A stretch of 64,000 nucleotides of DNA from Marivivens sp. (GTDB lineage Bacteria; Pseudomonadota; Alphaproteobacteria; Rhodobacterales; Rhodobacteraceae). The stretch covers positions 62,001 through 126,000 of the forward strand of contig JAHEBU010000011.1 of NCBI GenBank assembly GCA_024642115.1, written 5' to 3'. The number at the start of each line of letters is the position of its first letter. Position 1 is the first letter of the stretch. The notes under the pieces are model-generated. The model was not told where the DNA came from and did no database searches. It was given only the letters and a program-made list of their open reading frames with translations. This document shows positions 24,630 to 34,132 of the stretch, one piece after another. A program made the translations under genes and the position numbers.

Positions 24630-25192
24630 TGGACCTGGGCTCGCTCTCGGGCGGGTTCGCGCATGCCTCGCATGACGCGGCCCACGCGTTCCGGTCGATG
24701 ATGGAGGCGATGGCGCGGCCCGGCACCGTCTGGCCACTCCAGGGCGCCACACCGCCCGCCCCGCTGTCGGTGGCGGCTGGCACTCTGATCCTGACGTTGT
24801 GCGACCCTCAAACGCCGCTGCATCTGGCCGGGGCCTGCGACACGGCCGCCGTGCGCGACTGGGTGACGTTTCATACGGGCGCGCCGCTTTGCGCCCCCGC
24901 CGACTGCGCCTTTGCGGTGGGGACATGGGCCGATCTGGGACCGCTGTCGGCCTATCTGGCCGGAACGCCCGAATATCCCGACCGCTCGGCCACCCTGATC
25001 GTCCAAGGGGCGGGCGGCACCCCCGCCCGTCTCACCGGCCCCGGCATCAAGGACACAGCTATGATGGACCTGCCGGACATTGCGGCGATGCAGGCCAATG
25101 CGCGGCTCTACCCCCTTGGTCTCGATTTCTATTTCACCGATGGGGCGCAGGTCCGCGCCCTGCCGCGCAGCACCAAAGTGGAGGCTCTCTGA
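24629..25192 (+). CDS. phnH: C-P lyase core subunit PhnH
   Basis: A 187-residue subunit of the C-P lyase core. Typical segments are SGGFAHASHDAAHAFRSMMEAMARPGTVW at the start, LTLCDPQTPLHLA, GTPEYPDRSATLIVQ and LTGPGIKDTAMM. The C-terminal YPLGLDFYFTDGAQVRALPRSTKV is also diagnostic. It sits between phnG and phnI with one-base TGATG overlaps at both ends. PhnH is related to PLP-dependent transferases in fold but carries no cofactor site. All expected family segments are present and the length is normal. Confidence 0.94.
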   Translation: MDLGSLSGGFAHASHDAAHAFRSMMEAMARPGTVWPLQGATPPAPLSVAAGTLILTLCDPQTPLHLAGACDTAAVRDWVTFHTGAPLCAPADCAFAVGTWADLGPLSAYLAGTPEYPDRSATLIVQGAGGTPARLTGPGIKDTAMMDLPDIAAMQANARLYPLGLDFYFTDGAQVRALPRSTKVEAL

Positions 25193-26280
25193 TGTATGTG
25201 GCGGTCAAAGGGGGCGAGCGGGCCATCGACAATGCCCATGCCTGGCTGGCCGAGGAACGGCGCGGCGATCCGGCGGTGCCGGAGTTGAGCGTGGCGCAGA
25301 TCCGCGAACAGATGACGCTGGCCGTCAACCGGGTCATGGCCGAAGGGTCCCTGTTTGATCCTGATCTGGCGGCACTGGCGATCAAACAGGGGCGCGGCGA
25401 CCTGATCGAGGCGATCTTTCTGATCCGCGCCTATCGGACCACCTTGCCCCGGTTTGGCGCAACTCTGCCGGTGGAGACAGGGGCGATGGCCTGCGACCGC
25501 CGCATCAGCGCCACGTTCAAGGACCTGCCGGGCGGGCAGGTTCTGGGACCGACGTTCGACTATACGCACCGACTGCTGGATTTCAGACTGGCGGCTGATG
25601 GGGGCGTGGACCCCGCCCCGCGTGGGGCGCCCGCGGCGGGGTCGGTCCCCCACGTCTCCGATTTCCTCAACCGCGAGGGGTTGATTCAGGCAGAGCCCGT
25701 GACGGACGAGGTGCCGCCCGACCTTACCCGCGACCCGCTGGAATTGCCCGCCTCCCGCGCCCTTCGCCTGCAATCGCTGACCCGCGGGGACGAAGGGTTT
25801 GTGCTGGGCATGGCCTACTCGACCCAGCGCGGCTATGCCCGCAACCATGCCTTTGTGGGCGAGCTTCGGATCGGAACCTGCTCTGTCGAAATGGAAATCC
25901 CCGAGCTTGGGTTTGCCATCGACATCGGCGAAGTGACCCTGACCGAATGCGAAACGGTCAACCAGTTCAAGGGGTCAAAGACCGAGCCGCCGCAATTCAC
26001 ACGCGGTTACGGCTTGGTGTTCGGGCAGACCGAGCGCAAGGCGATTTCCATGGCGCTGGTGGACCGGGCGCTGCGGTGGCGCGAACTGGGCGAGGACGAT
26101 CAGGGTGCGCCTGCACAGGACGAGGAATTCGTCCTCTACCATTGCGACAACATCCAGGCGACCGGGTTTCTCGAACATATCAAGTTGCCACATTACGTCG
26201 ATTTCCAGTCCGAACTGGAATTGGTGCGCAAACTGCGGCGCGAGGCGGGGGCCGAGGCAAGGCAGGACGCGGCAGAATGA
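25192..26280 (+). CDS. phnI: C-P lyase core subunit PhnI (nucleosidase activity)
   Basis: A 362-residue PhnI, the subunit that with PhnG/H/L displaces adenine from ATP by phosphonate. Characteristic stretches: MYVAVKGGERAIDNAHAWL, AVNRVMAEGSLFDPDLAALAIKQGRGD, FLIRAYRTTLPRF, FVLGMAYSTQRGYARNHAFVGE and FTRGYGLVFGQTERKAISMALVDRAL. The stretch LYHCDNIQATGFLEHIKLPHYVDFQSEL closes it. It overlaps phnH by one base. Unusually, the next core gene phnJ does not follow directly: 466 bases with two opposite-strand frames lie between. Confidence 0.94.
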   Translation: MYVAVKGGERAIDNAHAWLAEERRGDPAVPELSVAQIREQMTLAVNRVMAEGSLFDPDLAALAIKQGRGDLIEAIFLIRAYRTTLPRFGATLPVETGAMACDRRISATFKDLPGGQVLGPTFDYTHRLLDFRLAADGGVDPAPRGAPAAGSVPHVSDFLNREGLIQAEPVTDEVPPDLTRDPLELPASRALRLQSLTRGDEGFVLGMAYSTQRGYARNHAFVGELRIGTCSVEMEIPELGFAIDIGEVTLTECETVNQFKGSKTEPPQFTRGYGLVFGQTERKAISMALVDRALRWRELGEDDQGAPAQDEEFVLYHCDNIQATGFLEHIKLPHYVDFQSELELVRKLRREAGAEARQDAAE

Positions 26281-26282
26281 CC

Positions 26283-26444
26283 CTAGTCGCCGTCGCCCCC
26301 ATCACCGCCGTCCGACCAACTGCCTGCGTCCGGGCCATCGCCGCCAAACAGCAGGTGCAGGACCACGGGGAATGCGATGCAGATCAGCACCTCCCGTGGA
26401 TGGGCGGCGAGGGTGGTGATCAGAGTGTAAAGATCGTCGAACAT
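26283..26444 (-). CDS. Small membrane protein with Asp/Gly-rich tail, antisense between phnI and phnJ
   Basis: A 53-residue frame from ATG 26444: one hydrophobic helix (about 20-40, VLICIAFPVVLHLLFGG) after an N-terminal amphipathic stretch, then a tail rich in Asp and Gly (SWSDGGDGGDGD). A TTG at 26465 would add seven residues. No clear ribosome site. The neighbouring frame at 26511-26717 has the same architecture of one helix plus a DGDGDGD-like tail, which suggests a duplicated pair of small membrane proteins. No family recognised; could be non-coding. Confidence 0.45.
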   Translation of the reverse strand: MFDDLYTLITTLAAHPREVLICIAFPVVLHLLFGGDGPDAGSWSDGGDGGDGD

Positions 26445-26510
26445 GGGGGTAGTGTCGCACCGCAAAGGGGCAAAATCATGACCCCTTGGCCCCGACGCAC
26501 TCCCGCGCGG

Positions 26511-26717
26511 TCAGAGGTCGCCATCACCGTCGCCGTCCGTGCTGTCGGTCACCGGGGCATCCGGCCCCGAGGATCGGCTGCCCTCGCTGGTAAGCCAGCG
26601 TTCGGCGGGGTCGGACTTGGCCGGACGGCGTCGCCCGCGCAGATAGCTGCTGACCCGCGCCAGCACCACAAGCACGACCAGCAGGATCGCCACGCCAAGG
26701 CCCAAACGCATGTCCAT
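26511..26717 (-). CDS. Small membrane protein with Asp/Gly-rich tail, second of a pair
   Basis: A 68-residue frame from ATG 26717 (alternative ATG 26711) with a possible TAGGA ribosome site. Residues 5-22 (LGLGVAILLVVLVVLARV) form one membrane helix. A basic stretch RGRRRPAK and an acidic tail ending DSTDGDGDGDL follow. The charge pattern predicts N-out, C-in orientation. Together with 26283-26444 it occupies the gap between phnI and phnJ on the opposite strand. Its start lies only 29 bases from the phnJ start, so promoters and leaders must overlap. Unknown function. Confidence 0.5.
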   Translation of the reverse strand: MDMRLGLGVAILLVVLVVLARVSSYLRGRRRPAKSDPAERWLTSEGSRSSGPDAPVTDSTDGDGDGDL

Positions 26718-26746
26718 GCCCCCGTCCTACCCCGAAAGCAGCCGTC

Positions 26747-27598
26747 ATGACAGAGCATTACAACTTTGCCTATCTGGACGAACAGACCAAACGGATGATC
26801 CGCCGCGCGATCCTCAAGGGGCTGGCGGTGCCCGGCTATCAGGTGCCTTTTGCCAGCCGCGAAATGCCCATGCCTTATGGCTGGGGAACCGGGGGGGTGC
26901 AGGTGACGGCCGCCACGCTGACGCCCGAAGATACGCTCAAGGTCATAGATCAGGGGGCGGATGACACGACCAACGCCGTGTCAATCCGCAAGTTCTTTGA
27001 ACGCACCGCTGGGGTCGCGGTGACCGAACGCACGGCCGAGGCGACAGTCATCCAGACCCGCCACCGGATCCCAGAGGAGCCGCTGACCAAGGGCCAGATC
27101 CTTGTCTATCAGGTGCCGATCCCCGAACCGCTGCGGTTTCTGGAACCGTCCGAGGTCGAGACGCGCAAGATGCACGCGCTTGAGGATTACGGGTTGATGC
27201 ATGTGAAACTGTACGAAGACATCAGCCGCCACGGCCATATCGCCACCTCCTACGCCTATCCGGTCAAGGTGCAGGGCCGCTATGTCATGGACCCGTCGCC
27301 GATCCCGAAATTCGACAACCCCAAGATGGAGATGGCCGCGATCCAGCTCTTTGGTGCTGGCCGGGAACAGCGGATTTATGCGCTGCCGCCGCACACCCGC
27401 GTCATGAGCCTCGATTTCGAGGATCATCCGTTCGAGGCGTCCAAGGCCAACCATGCCTGCGGTCTGTGTGCATCGACCGACAGCTATCTGGACGAGGTGA
27501 TCACCGACGATCAGGGAGGGCGGATGTTCGTCTGTTCGGACACCGATTATTGCAGCACACGGCAGGCCGCTGGGTTCAAAGGAAAGGACGCGGCATGA
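26747..27598 (+). CDS. phnJ: Carbon-phosphorus lyase radical-SAM subunit PhnJ
   Basis: A 283-residue radical S-adenosylmethionine enzyme that breaks the C-P bond of ribose 1-phosphonate 5-phosphate. The atypical iron-sulfur motif is intact: Cys238-x2-Cys241-x21-Cys263, and Cys269 for the thiyl radical, the same spacing as in the characterised enzyme. Other landmarks are MTEHYNFAYLDEQTKRMIRRAILK, MPMPYGWGTGGVQVTAA and RFLEPSEVETRKMHALEDYGLMHVKLYEDI. Its stop overlaps the phnK start (ATGA). The ribosome site is weak, and the gene starts 29 bases from a divergent small frame. Confidence 0.96.
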   Translation: MTEHYNFAYLDEQTKRMIRRAILKGLAVPGYQVPFASREMPMPYGWGTGGVQVTAATLTPEDTLKVIDQGADDTTNAVSIRKFFERTAGVAVTERTAEATVIQTRHRIPEEPLTKGQILVYQVPIPEPLRFLEPSEVETRKMHALEDYGLMHVKLYEDISRHGHIATSYAYPVKVQGRYVMDPSPIPKFDNPKMEMAAIQLFGAGREQRIYALPPHTRVMSLDFEDHPFEASKANHACGLCASTDSYLDEVITDDQGGRMFVCSDTDYCSTRQAAGFKGKDAA

Positions 27599-28365
27599 TC
27601 CCCCTGCTTTCGGTCCAGCACCTGACCAAGACCTATGGCCGCCACATCGGCTGTTCGGATGTATCGTTCGACCTGTTTCCCGGTGAAGTCATGGGAATCG
27701 TGGGGGAATCCGGGTCGGGAAAATCCACCCTGCTTAACTGCATGGCCGGTCATCTGCCCCCCGACGCAGGCCGGGTGATGTTCGACACCCGGACCGAAGG
27801 CCCCCGCGATACAGTTACCATGTCCGAACCCGAACGGCGGATGCTGGGCCGCACCGATTGGGCTTTTGTCCATCAGCACGCGCGCGACGGTCTGCGCATG
27901 GGCGTCAGCGCGGGCGGCAACGTGGGCGAACGGCTGATGGCCGTGGGCGCGCGCCATTACGGCGATATTCGTGCGGCGGCGACCGACTGGCTGGGCCGGG
28001 TGGAAATCGACACCGGGCGGATCGACGACCGACCGTCCACCTTTTCGGGGGGGATGCAGCAGCGGCTTCAGATTGCGCGCAATCTGGTGACTGGACCCAG
28101 GCTGGTTTTCATGGACGAACCGACGGGGGGGCTGGATGTCAGTGTGCAGGCGCGTCTGCTCGATCTTCTGCGCGGGTTGGTCCGGCAGATGGGGCTGTCA
28201 GCGGTGATCGTGACGCACGATCTGGCCGTCGTGCGCCTGCTGGCCGACCGGTTGATGGTGATGAAGGATGGGCGGGTGGTCGAAACGGGACTGACCGATC
28301 AGGTCTTGGACGATCCGCAGCACGGGTATACCCAGCTTCTGGTATCCTCTGTCCTACAGGTCTGA
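27595..28365 (+). CDS. phnK: C-P lyase-associated ABC ATPase PhnK
   Basis: A 256-residue ABC ATPase that docks on the PhnGHIJ core. Walker A GESGSGKST is at 37-45, PhnK-typical TDWAFVHQHARDGLRMGVSAGGNVGERLM near 87-115, signature FSGGMQQRLQIARN, Walker B LVFMDEPTGGLDVSVQ and switch His in VTHDLAVVRLLADR. The start at 27595 overlaps the phnJ stop by ATGA. An in-frame extension further into phnJ is spurious. It is followed 4 bases later by a CorA-like gene, which interrupts the usual phnK-phnL order. Confidence 0.95.
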   Translation: MIPLLSVQHLTKTYGRHIGCSDVSFDLFPGEVMGIVGESGSGKSTLLNCMAGHLPPDAGRVMFDTRTEGPRDTVTMSEPERRMLGRTDWAFVHQHARDGLRMGVSAGGNVGERLMAVGARHYGDIRAAATDWLGRVEIDTGRIDDRPSTFSGGMQQRLQIARNLVTGPRLVFMDEPTGGLDVSVQARLLDLLRGLVRQMGLSAVIVTHDLAVVRLLADRLMVMKDGRVVETGLTDQVLDDPQHGYTQLLVSSVLQV

Positions 28366-28369
28366 CCCC

Positions 28370-29329
28370 ATGATGTTTGCCTATTCTCTGGACTTGGGGC
28401 GGCTCGTGCGTCTGCCTGTCGACGCCGATCTGGCCCCTGCGGCCTGGATCGACCTGTTCCGGCCCCAGCCAGAACAGGTCGACCGCGTAAAGGCGTTGGG
28501 CGTCGCCGTGCCGACGCTCGAGGACATGGAAGAGATCGAAATTTCCAACCGCCTCTACCGCGAAGGCGACATCGACTACATGACCGTCGTTTTGCCGGGG
28601 CAGATGCCCGACGGCGACCAAACCTCGGGGCCTGTGACCTTTATCCTCACGCCGCAACGGCTGATTACCGTGCGCCACCACGAACCCCGCCCGTTCCGTA
28701 CCTTTCCCGACCGGGCCGACCGGTCCAGCGCGGGCTGCGCCAGCCATGTGCGGGTGTTTCTGGGGCTGGTCGAGGAAATCATCGCCCGCATGGCCGATCT
28801 GCTGGAATCTTCGGGCAAGATGCTCGATGCGACGGCCAAGCGGGTCTATGATGACAAGGGCGCGACCAATCCGGACATGCTTCAGCAGGCGCTGGAGGCT
28901 TTGGGCAAAGAGGGCGAGGTGCAGGCCCGTGTCCGTCTTGGCCTGCTGACGGTCGAGCGGATGCTGTCGATGTTCGGTGTCTGGACCGAAGCCAAGAAAG
29001 ACAGCCATTCCCTGCGCCCCCTGATCAAGGGGATGATGCGGGATATTCAGGCGCTCGAAGTGCACGCCGATTTCTTGTCCAACCGGGTCAGCCTGATTTC
29101 CGACACCACCCTAGGCATGATCAACCTCGCCCAGAATGCCACGGTCAGGATCGTGTCGGTCGTGGCGGCCCTGTTCCTGCCGCCCACGCTGATCGCGTCG
29201 ATTTACGGCATGAACTTTGACGACATGCCCGAATTGCACACCCCCTACGCCTATCCTCTGGCCTTGGCGGCGATGGTCGGCTCGGCCCTGTTCACCTACC
29301 TCTATTTCAAATGGAAGCGATGGCTATGA
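28370..29329 (+). CDS. corA: CorA-like divalent cation transporter inside the phn operon
   Basis: A 319-residue CorA-family protein with an N-terminal cytoplasmic domain (LEDMEEIEISNRLYREGDIDYMTVVLP), a long helical region and two C-terminal membrane helices. The selectivity motif YGMNF lies in the loop IASIYGMNFDDMPELHTPYAYPLALAAMVG, and the protein ends with the basic KWKRWL. It should carry Mg2+, Co2+ or a similar ion. It starts 4 bases after phnK and overlaps the phnL start (ATGA at 29326-29329), so it is co-translated with C-P lyase genes. A metal supply role for C-P lyase or its ATPases is only an inference. Confidence 0.9.
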   Translation: MMFAYSLDLGRLVRLPVDADLAPAAWIDLFRPQPEQVDRVKALGVAVPTLEDMEEIEISNRLYREGDIDYMTVVLPGQMPDGDQTSGPVTFILTPQRLITVRHHEPRPFRTFPDRADRSSAGCASHVRVFLGLVEEIIARMADLLESSGKMLDATAKRVYDDKGATNPDMLQQALEALGKEGEVQARVRLGLLTVERMLSMFGVWTEAKKDSHSLRPLIKGMMRDIQALEVHADFLSNRVSLISDTTLGMINLAQNATVRIVSVVAALFLPPTLIASIYGMNFDDMPELHTPYAYPLALAAMVGSALFTYLYFKWKRWL

Positions 29330-30006
29330 TCCGCATTTCCGACCTGTCCAAGACATTCACCCTTCATAATCAAGGCTCTGCCGTGATCGAGGTGATGCGC
29401 GGGGCCAATTTGGAGGTGGCACCGGGCGAATGCGTGGCGCTGGTGGGCGCGTCGGGTGCGGGCAAATCAACGCTGATGCGGATGATCTACGGCAATTATC
29501 TGGCGGCGTCGGGGTCGATCATGGTGGGCGATCTGGACGTGGCCCGCGCGGCCCCACGCGAGATTCTGGCCCTGCGGCGCGAGGTGCTGGGCTATGTCAG
29601 CCAGTTCCTTCGCGTCGTCCCCCGTGTGCCGACGGTGGATGTGGTCGCCGAACCGCTGCGGACGCTTGGGGTAGAGGAAGAGGTGGCGCGGGACCGGGCG
29701 CGGGCGTTGCTGGGTCGACTCAATATCCCTCAGACGCTCTGGTCGCTGTCGCCCACGACATTTTCGGGCGGCGAACAGCAACGGGTGAATATCGCCCGTG
29801 GTTTCGTCCATGCCTATCCGGCCCTGCTGCTGGACGAACCGACCGCCAGCCTGGACGCCATCAACCGCGAAGTCGTGCTGTCGCTGATCGAAGAGGCCAA
29901 GGCGCGGGGCGCCGCCATCGTCGGCATTTTCCACGATGTCGAGGCGCGGAACCGCGTCTGCGACCGTGTGATTGACGTGGCCCGGTTCACCCCGGTCGCG
30001 GCATGA
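29326..30006 (+). CDS. phnL: C-P lyase-associated ABC ATPase PhnL
   Basis: A 226-residue ABC ATPase required with PhnG/H/I for forming the phosphonate-ribose triphosphate. Walker A GASGAGKST is at 41-49, the PhnL-typical YVSQFLRVVPRVPTVDVVAEPL follows, signature FSGGEQQRVNIARGF, Walker B ALLLDEPTASLDA and switch His in IFHDVEAR. Three in-frame ATGs (29311, 29320, 29326) exist; I chose 29326 because it overlaps the CorA stop as ATGA, like most junctions here. It overlaps phnN by four bases. Confidence 0.95.
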   Translation: MIRISDLSKTFTLHNQGSAVIEVMRGANLEVAPGECVALVGASGAGKSTLMRMIYGNYLAASGSIMVGDLDVARAAPREILALRREVLGYVSQFLRVVPRVPTVDVVAEPLRTLGVEEEVARDRARALLGRLNIPQTLWSLSPTTFSGGEQQRVNIARGFVHAYPALLLDEPTASLDAINREVVLSLIEEAKARGAAIVGIFHDVEARNRVCDRVIDVARFTPVAA

Positions 30007-30548
30007 CACCGGGGCGGGTGATCGCGGTTGTCGGTCCCTCGGGCGTGGGCAAGGATTCGGTCATAGATGGCCTGTGTGCGGCACAGCCTGGTCTTGTCCG
30101 GATCCGGCGCAGTATCACCCGCCCGGCGGAACCGGACGGCGAGGATCACGACGAGGTTTCTCTAGAGATGTTTGAAAAGTGCAAGAATGATGGCGATTTT
30201 GTCCTGTCCTGGGGGGCTCATGGTTTGTTTTATGGAATCGCTCAGTCAGAGATGTCTATGCTTTCCAAAGGGCAAGACGCCATCGTCAACCTGTCCCGCG
30301 GGGTTCTGACCAAGGCCGCCGATCAGTTTGCCAACCTCACGGTCCTGCACCTGACTGCGCGATCAACCACGTTGGCCGAACGGTTGCGCGGGCGGGGGCG
30401 GGAGAACGCAGACCAGATCGGCGGGCGACTGGCACAGGCGGACAAGCCGCTTCCGCCAGGATTGGATGTCGTCACCATAGCCAACGATGGCCCGCTGGCC
30501 GACACTGTCGCCACGGCGCTGGCGGCACTTTATCCGGACAGGGGGTAA
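30003..30548 (+). CDS. phnN: Ribose 1,5-bisphosphate phosphokinase
   Basis: A 181-residue kinase of the guanylate-kinase-like fold that makes PRPP from ribose 1,5-bisphosphate, the end of the C-P lyase salvage route. The Walker A GPSGVGKDS is at 11-19, followed by RRSITRPAEPDGEDHDEVS and FVLSWGAHGLFYGI, both family features. It is coupled to phnL by ATGA. Bases about 30155-30275 are markedly richer in A/T and use codons such as TCT, TTT and AAG more than neighbours. The 3' end overlaps the convergent DUF1045 gene by 19 bases. Confidence 0.92.
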   Translation: MTPGRVIAVVGPSGVGKDSVIDGLCAAQPGLVRIRRSITRPAEPDGEDHDEVSLEMFEKCKNDGDFVLSWGAHGLFYGIAQSEMSMLSKGQDAIVNLSRGVLTKAADQFANLTVLHLTARSTTLAERLRGRGRENADQIGGRLAQADKPLPPGLDVVTIANDGPLADTVATALAALYPDRG

Positions 30549-31219
30549 CGGTGGATCAGTTCAAAGAACCCGTCAGACCGTTCGCCCACCAGCGCCACTT
30601 CGTCCACCACAAAGGGGGCGGGCAGCATTGGCGCAAGGGCCGGGGCCAGCACGGCGGCGGTCTGATCGGCCACATCTTGGGGCAGGTTCCCCGTCAGCGT
30701 GATGTGGAACCGGAATTCGTCCATGACATAGGGATAGCCCCAGCGCCGCAACAGCGCCTCTTGTCGGGCGGTCAGGCCAGCCGCGCGGCGGCGGTCCAGT
30801 TCGGCCTGCGGGGGCGGGGCGCGGAACGGGTCGAGGTCGGCGACGACGCTCGCGGCCAATGTCGCAAGCCCGTCCGTATCGCCGGCCGGGGTCAAGGCCA
30901 GAAACCCACCGATCTGGTCAAGGCGCAGCGCCTCGAGCGTGACGGGGCGGGCCAGTTCGGCCAAGGCGTCGATGGCATCGGTCAATGCCGCTGCATCCAA
31001 CCCCTCGGCCAGCCGAAACGGTGGTTTCAGCGTGCCGTGCAGCCCGTATTTGCGGGGCGTCGCCGTCAGTTCGGCCACCGGACGGGGCAAGTCGGGCAGG
31101 TCGGGATGCGGCACAGGCTGCCCGTCTTCCATATCCCAGCCCAGCCATGCGGCGCCGAACGCGGCAAGCGGGCCGGGGGGCAGGATGTAGTAGATCGCGT
31201 ATCGCTGAAATTCGGTCAT
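30530..31219 (-). CDS. DUF1045 phosphonate-operon 2H phosphoesterase
   Basis: A 229-residue protein of the DUF1045 family (putative phosphonate metabolism protein). It has the two HxT signatures of the 2H phosphoesterase fold: His61-x-Thr63 in YGLHGTLKPPF and His172-x-Thr174 in FRFHITLTG. In alphaproteobacterial phn clusters this gene occurs where phnP is absent, and no phnP is seen here. It may therefore open the cyclic 1,2-phosphate produced by PhnJ to ribose 1,5-bisphosphate, which PhnN uses. That substitution is an inference. It lies between phnN and phnM on the opposite strand, convergent with phnN. Confidence 0.88.
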   Translation of the reverse strand: MTEFQRYAIYYILPPGPLAAFGAAWLGWDMEDGQPVPHPDLPDLPRPVAELTATPRKYGLHGTLKPPFRLAEGLDAAALTDAIDALAELARPVTLEALRLDQIGGFLALTPAGDTDGLATLAASVVADLDPFRAPPPQAELDRRRAAGLTARQEALLRRWGYPYVMDEFRFHITLTGNLPQDVADQTAAVLAPALAPMLPAPFVVDEVALVGERSDGFFELIHRYPLSG

Positions 31220-31266
31220 GGCGCCCCCCTGATCGCCCCCTCCTGCCGCGAAAGAGTAACCCAGAG

Positions 31267-32409
31267 ATGACAGCAGAGACGATCCTTGCCAATGCCCGCC
31301 TTGTTTTGCCCGACGCCGTGGTGACAGGCCATTTGGTGATCCGCGACGGACAGATTGCCGAGATCGGCACCGGGCCGGTCGCCAGCCCTGCCGTTGATTG
31401 CGCGGGCGATTACCTGTCGCCGGGGCTGATCGAATTGCACACTGACAACCTGGAACGGCACATCAGCCCCCGGCCCAAGGTCGATTGGCCCCACGATGCG
31501 GCCATCGTGGCCCATGACGCCGAACTGGCGGGGGCGGGCATTTCGACGGTGTTCGACGCGGTGCGGGTGGGGTCGATCCTGTCGCAAGCCTCGTCCGGGT
31601 ATAACCGCTATGCCCGGTCGATGGTGGATGAAATCCTGTCAATGCGGGCCAAGGGGGTGCTGCGGATCAGCCATCACCTTCACCTGCGGGCCGAAACCTG
31701 TTCGGAAACCCTGATCGAAGAGCTGGACGAATTTGGCCCCGACGACCGGATCGGTATCGTCAGCCTGATGGACCACACCCCCGGACAGCGCCAGTTTGCC
31801 GATGTGACCAAATTCGAGGCCTATGTCCGCGGCAAGCGGGGGATGGAAAAGGATGTGTTCGACGAGTACGTTCTCTATCTCTCTGATCTGTATGGAAAAC
31901 TTGGGCCTCAGCATGAAGAGGCCACCGTCGCTGCCGCCCGCCGTCTGGGGGCGACGCTGGCCAGCCACGACGATACGACCGAGGCGCATGTGGCGACTTC
32001 GGCCCGGTTCGGCGTCAGCATGGCCGAATTTCCGACGACGCTGACCGCCGCCCGCGCCTGCCGCGCTGCGGGGATCAAGGTCATCATGGGCGCGCCGAAC
32101 CTGATCCGGGGCGGGTCCCATTCCGGCAACGTCGCCGCGGCCGATCTGGCTGATGCGGGGCTGCTGGATATCCTGTCGTCCGATTATGTCCCCGCCGCCT
32201 TGCTGGCCGCAGCGGTGCAACTGGGCGCGCGGTGGGGCGACATGGCGCGGGGGATCGCCACGGTAACCTCGGCCCCGGCCCGCGCCGTGGGATTGGCCGA
32301 CCGGGGCGAGATTTCGACCGGTTTACGCGCCGATCTGCTGCGGTTCGCTGTGGTGGGAGGCATTCCCGTCACCCGCGGACTTTGGGTGCAGGGTGACCGG
32401 GTGGCATAG
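31267..32409 (+). CDS. phnM: Alpha-D-ribose 1-methylphosphonate 5-triphosphate diphosphatase
   Basis: A 380-residue PhnM that hydrolyses the ribose triphosphate phosphonate to its 5-phosphate before C-P cleavage. The metal-site signature ELHTDNLERHISPRP (His58, Asp60, His65) matches canonical PhnM exactly. It is followed by FDAVRVGSILSQASSGYNRYARSM, VSLMDHTPGQRQF, LASHDDTTEAHV, GAPNLIRGGSHSGN and the SDYVPAALL segment. The start at 31267 is 47 bases from the divergent DUF1045 start. The gene ends before the repeat/hairpin element that separates it from the convergent glycogen operon. Confidence 0.94.
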   Translation: MTAETILANARLVLPDAVVTGHLVIRDGQIAEIGTGPVASPAVDCAGDYLSPGLIELHTDNLERHISPRPKVDWPHDAAIVAHDAELAGAGISTVFDAVRVGSILSQASSGYNRYARSMVDEILSMRAKGVLRISHHLHLRAETCSETLIEELDEFGPDDRIGIVSLMDHTPGQRQFADVTKFEAYVRGKRGMEKDVFDEYVLYLSDLYGKLGPQHEEATVAAARRLGATLASHDDTTEAHVATSARFGVSMAEFPTTLTAARACRAAGIKVIMGAPNLIRGGSHSGNVAAADLADAGLLDILSSDYVPAALLAAAVQLGARWGDMARGIATVTSAPARAVGLADRGEISTGLRADLLRFAVVGGIPVTRGLWVQGDRVA

Positions 32410-32436
32410 CCCCGGCAAGAAGCGTCGGGGCCAAGA

Positions 32437-32490
32437 CCGGGGGCTGTCTGCCCCCGGACCCCCGAGAGTTGTTATTGCAAGGTGAACGGG
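32437..32490 (-). repeat. Dispersed repeat unit with terminator-like hairpin, copy 2
   Basis: Bases 32459-32490 are the exact reverse complement of 10904-10935. Next to the core is a perfect 8-base stem CCGGGGGC (32437-32444) / GCCCCCGG (32450-32457) with loop TGTCT. It lies between the convergent phnM and pgm genes, ending one base from the pgm stop, where a bidirectional terminator is expected. Core and hairpin sequences are placed as in copy 1, though the hairpin bases differ. Confidence 0.7.
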
Positions 32491-32491
32491 A

Positions 32492-34132
<1,641 letters not shown>

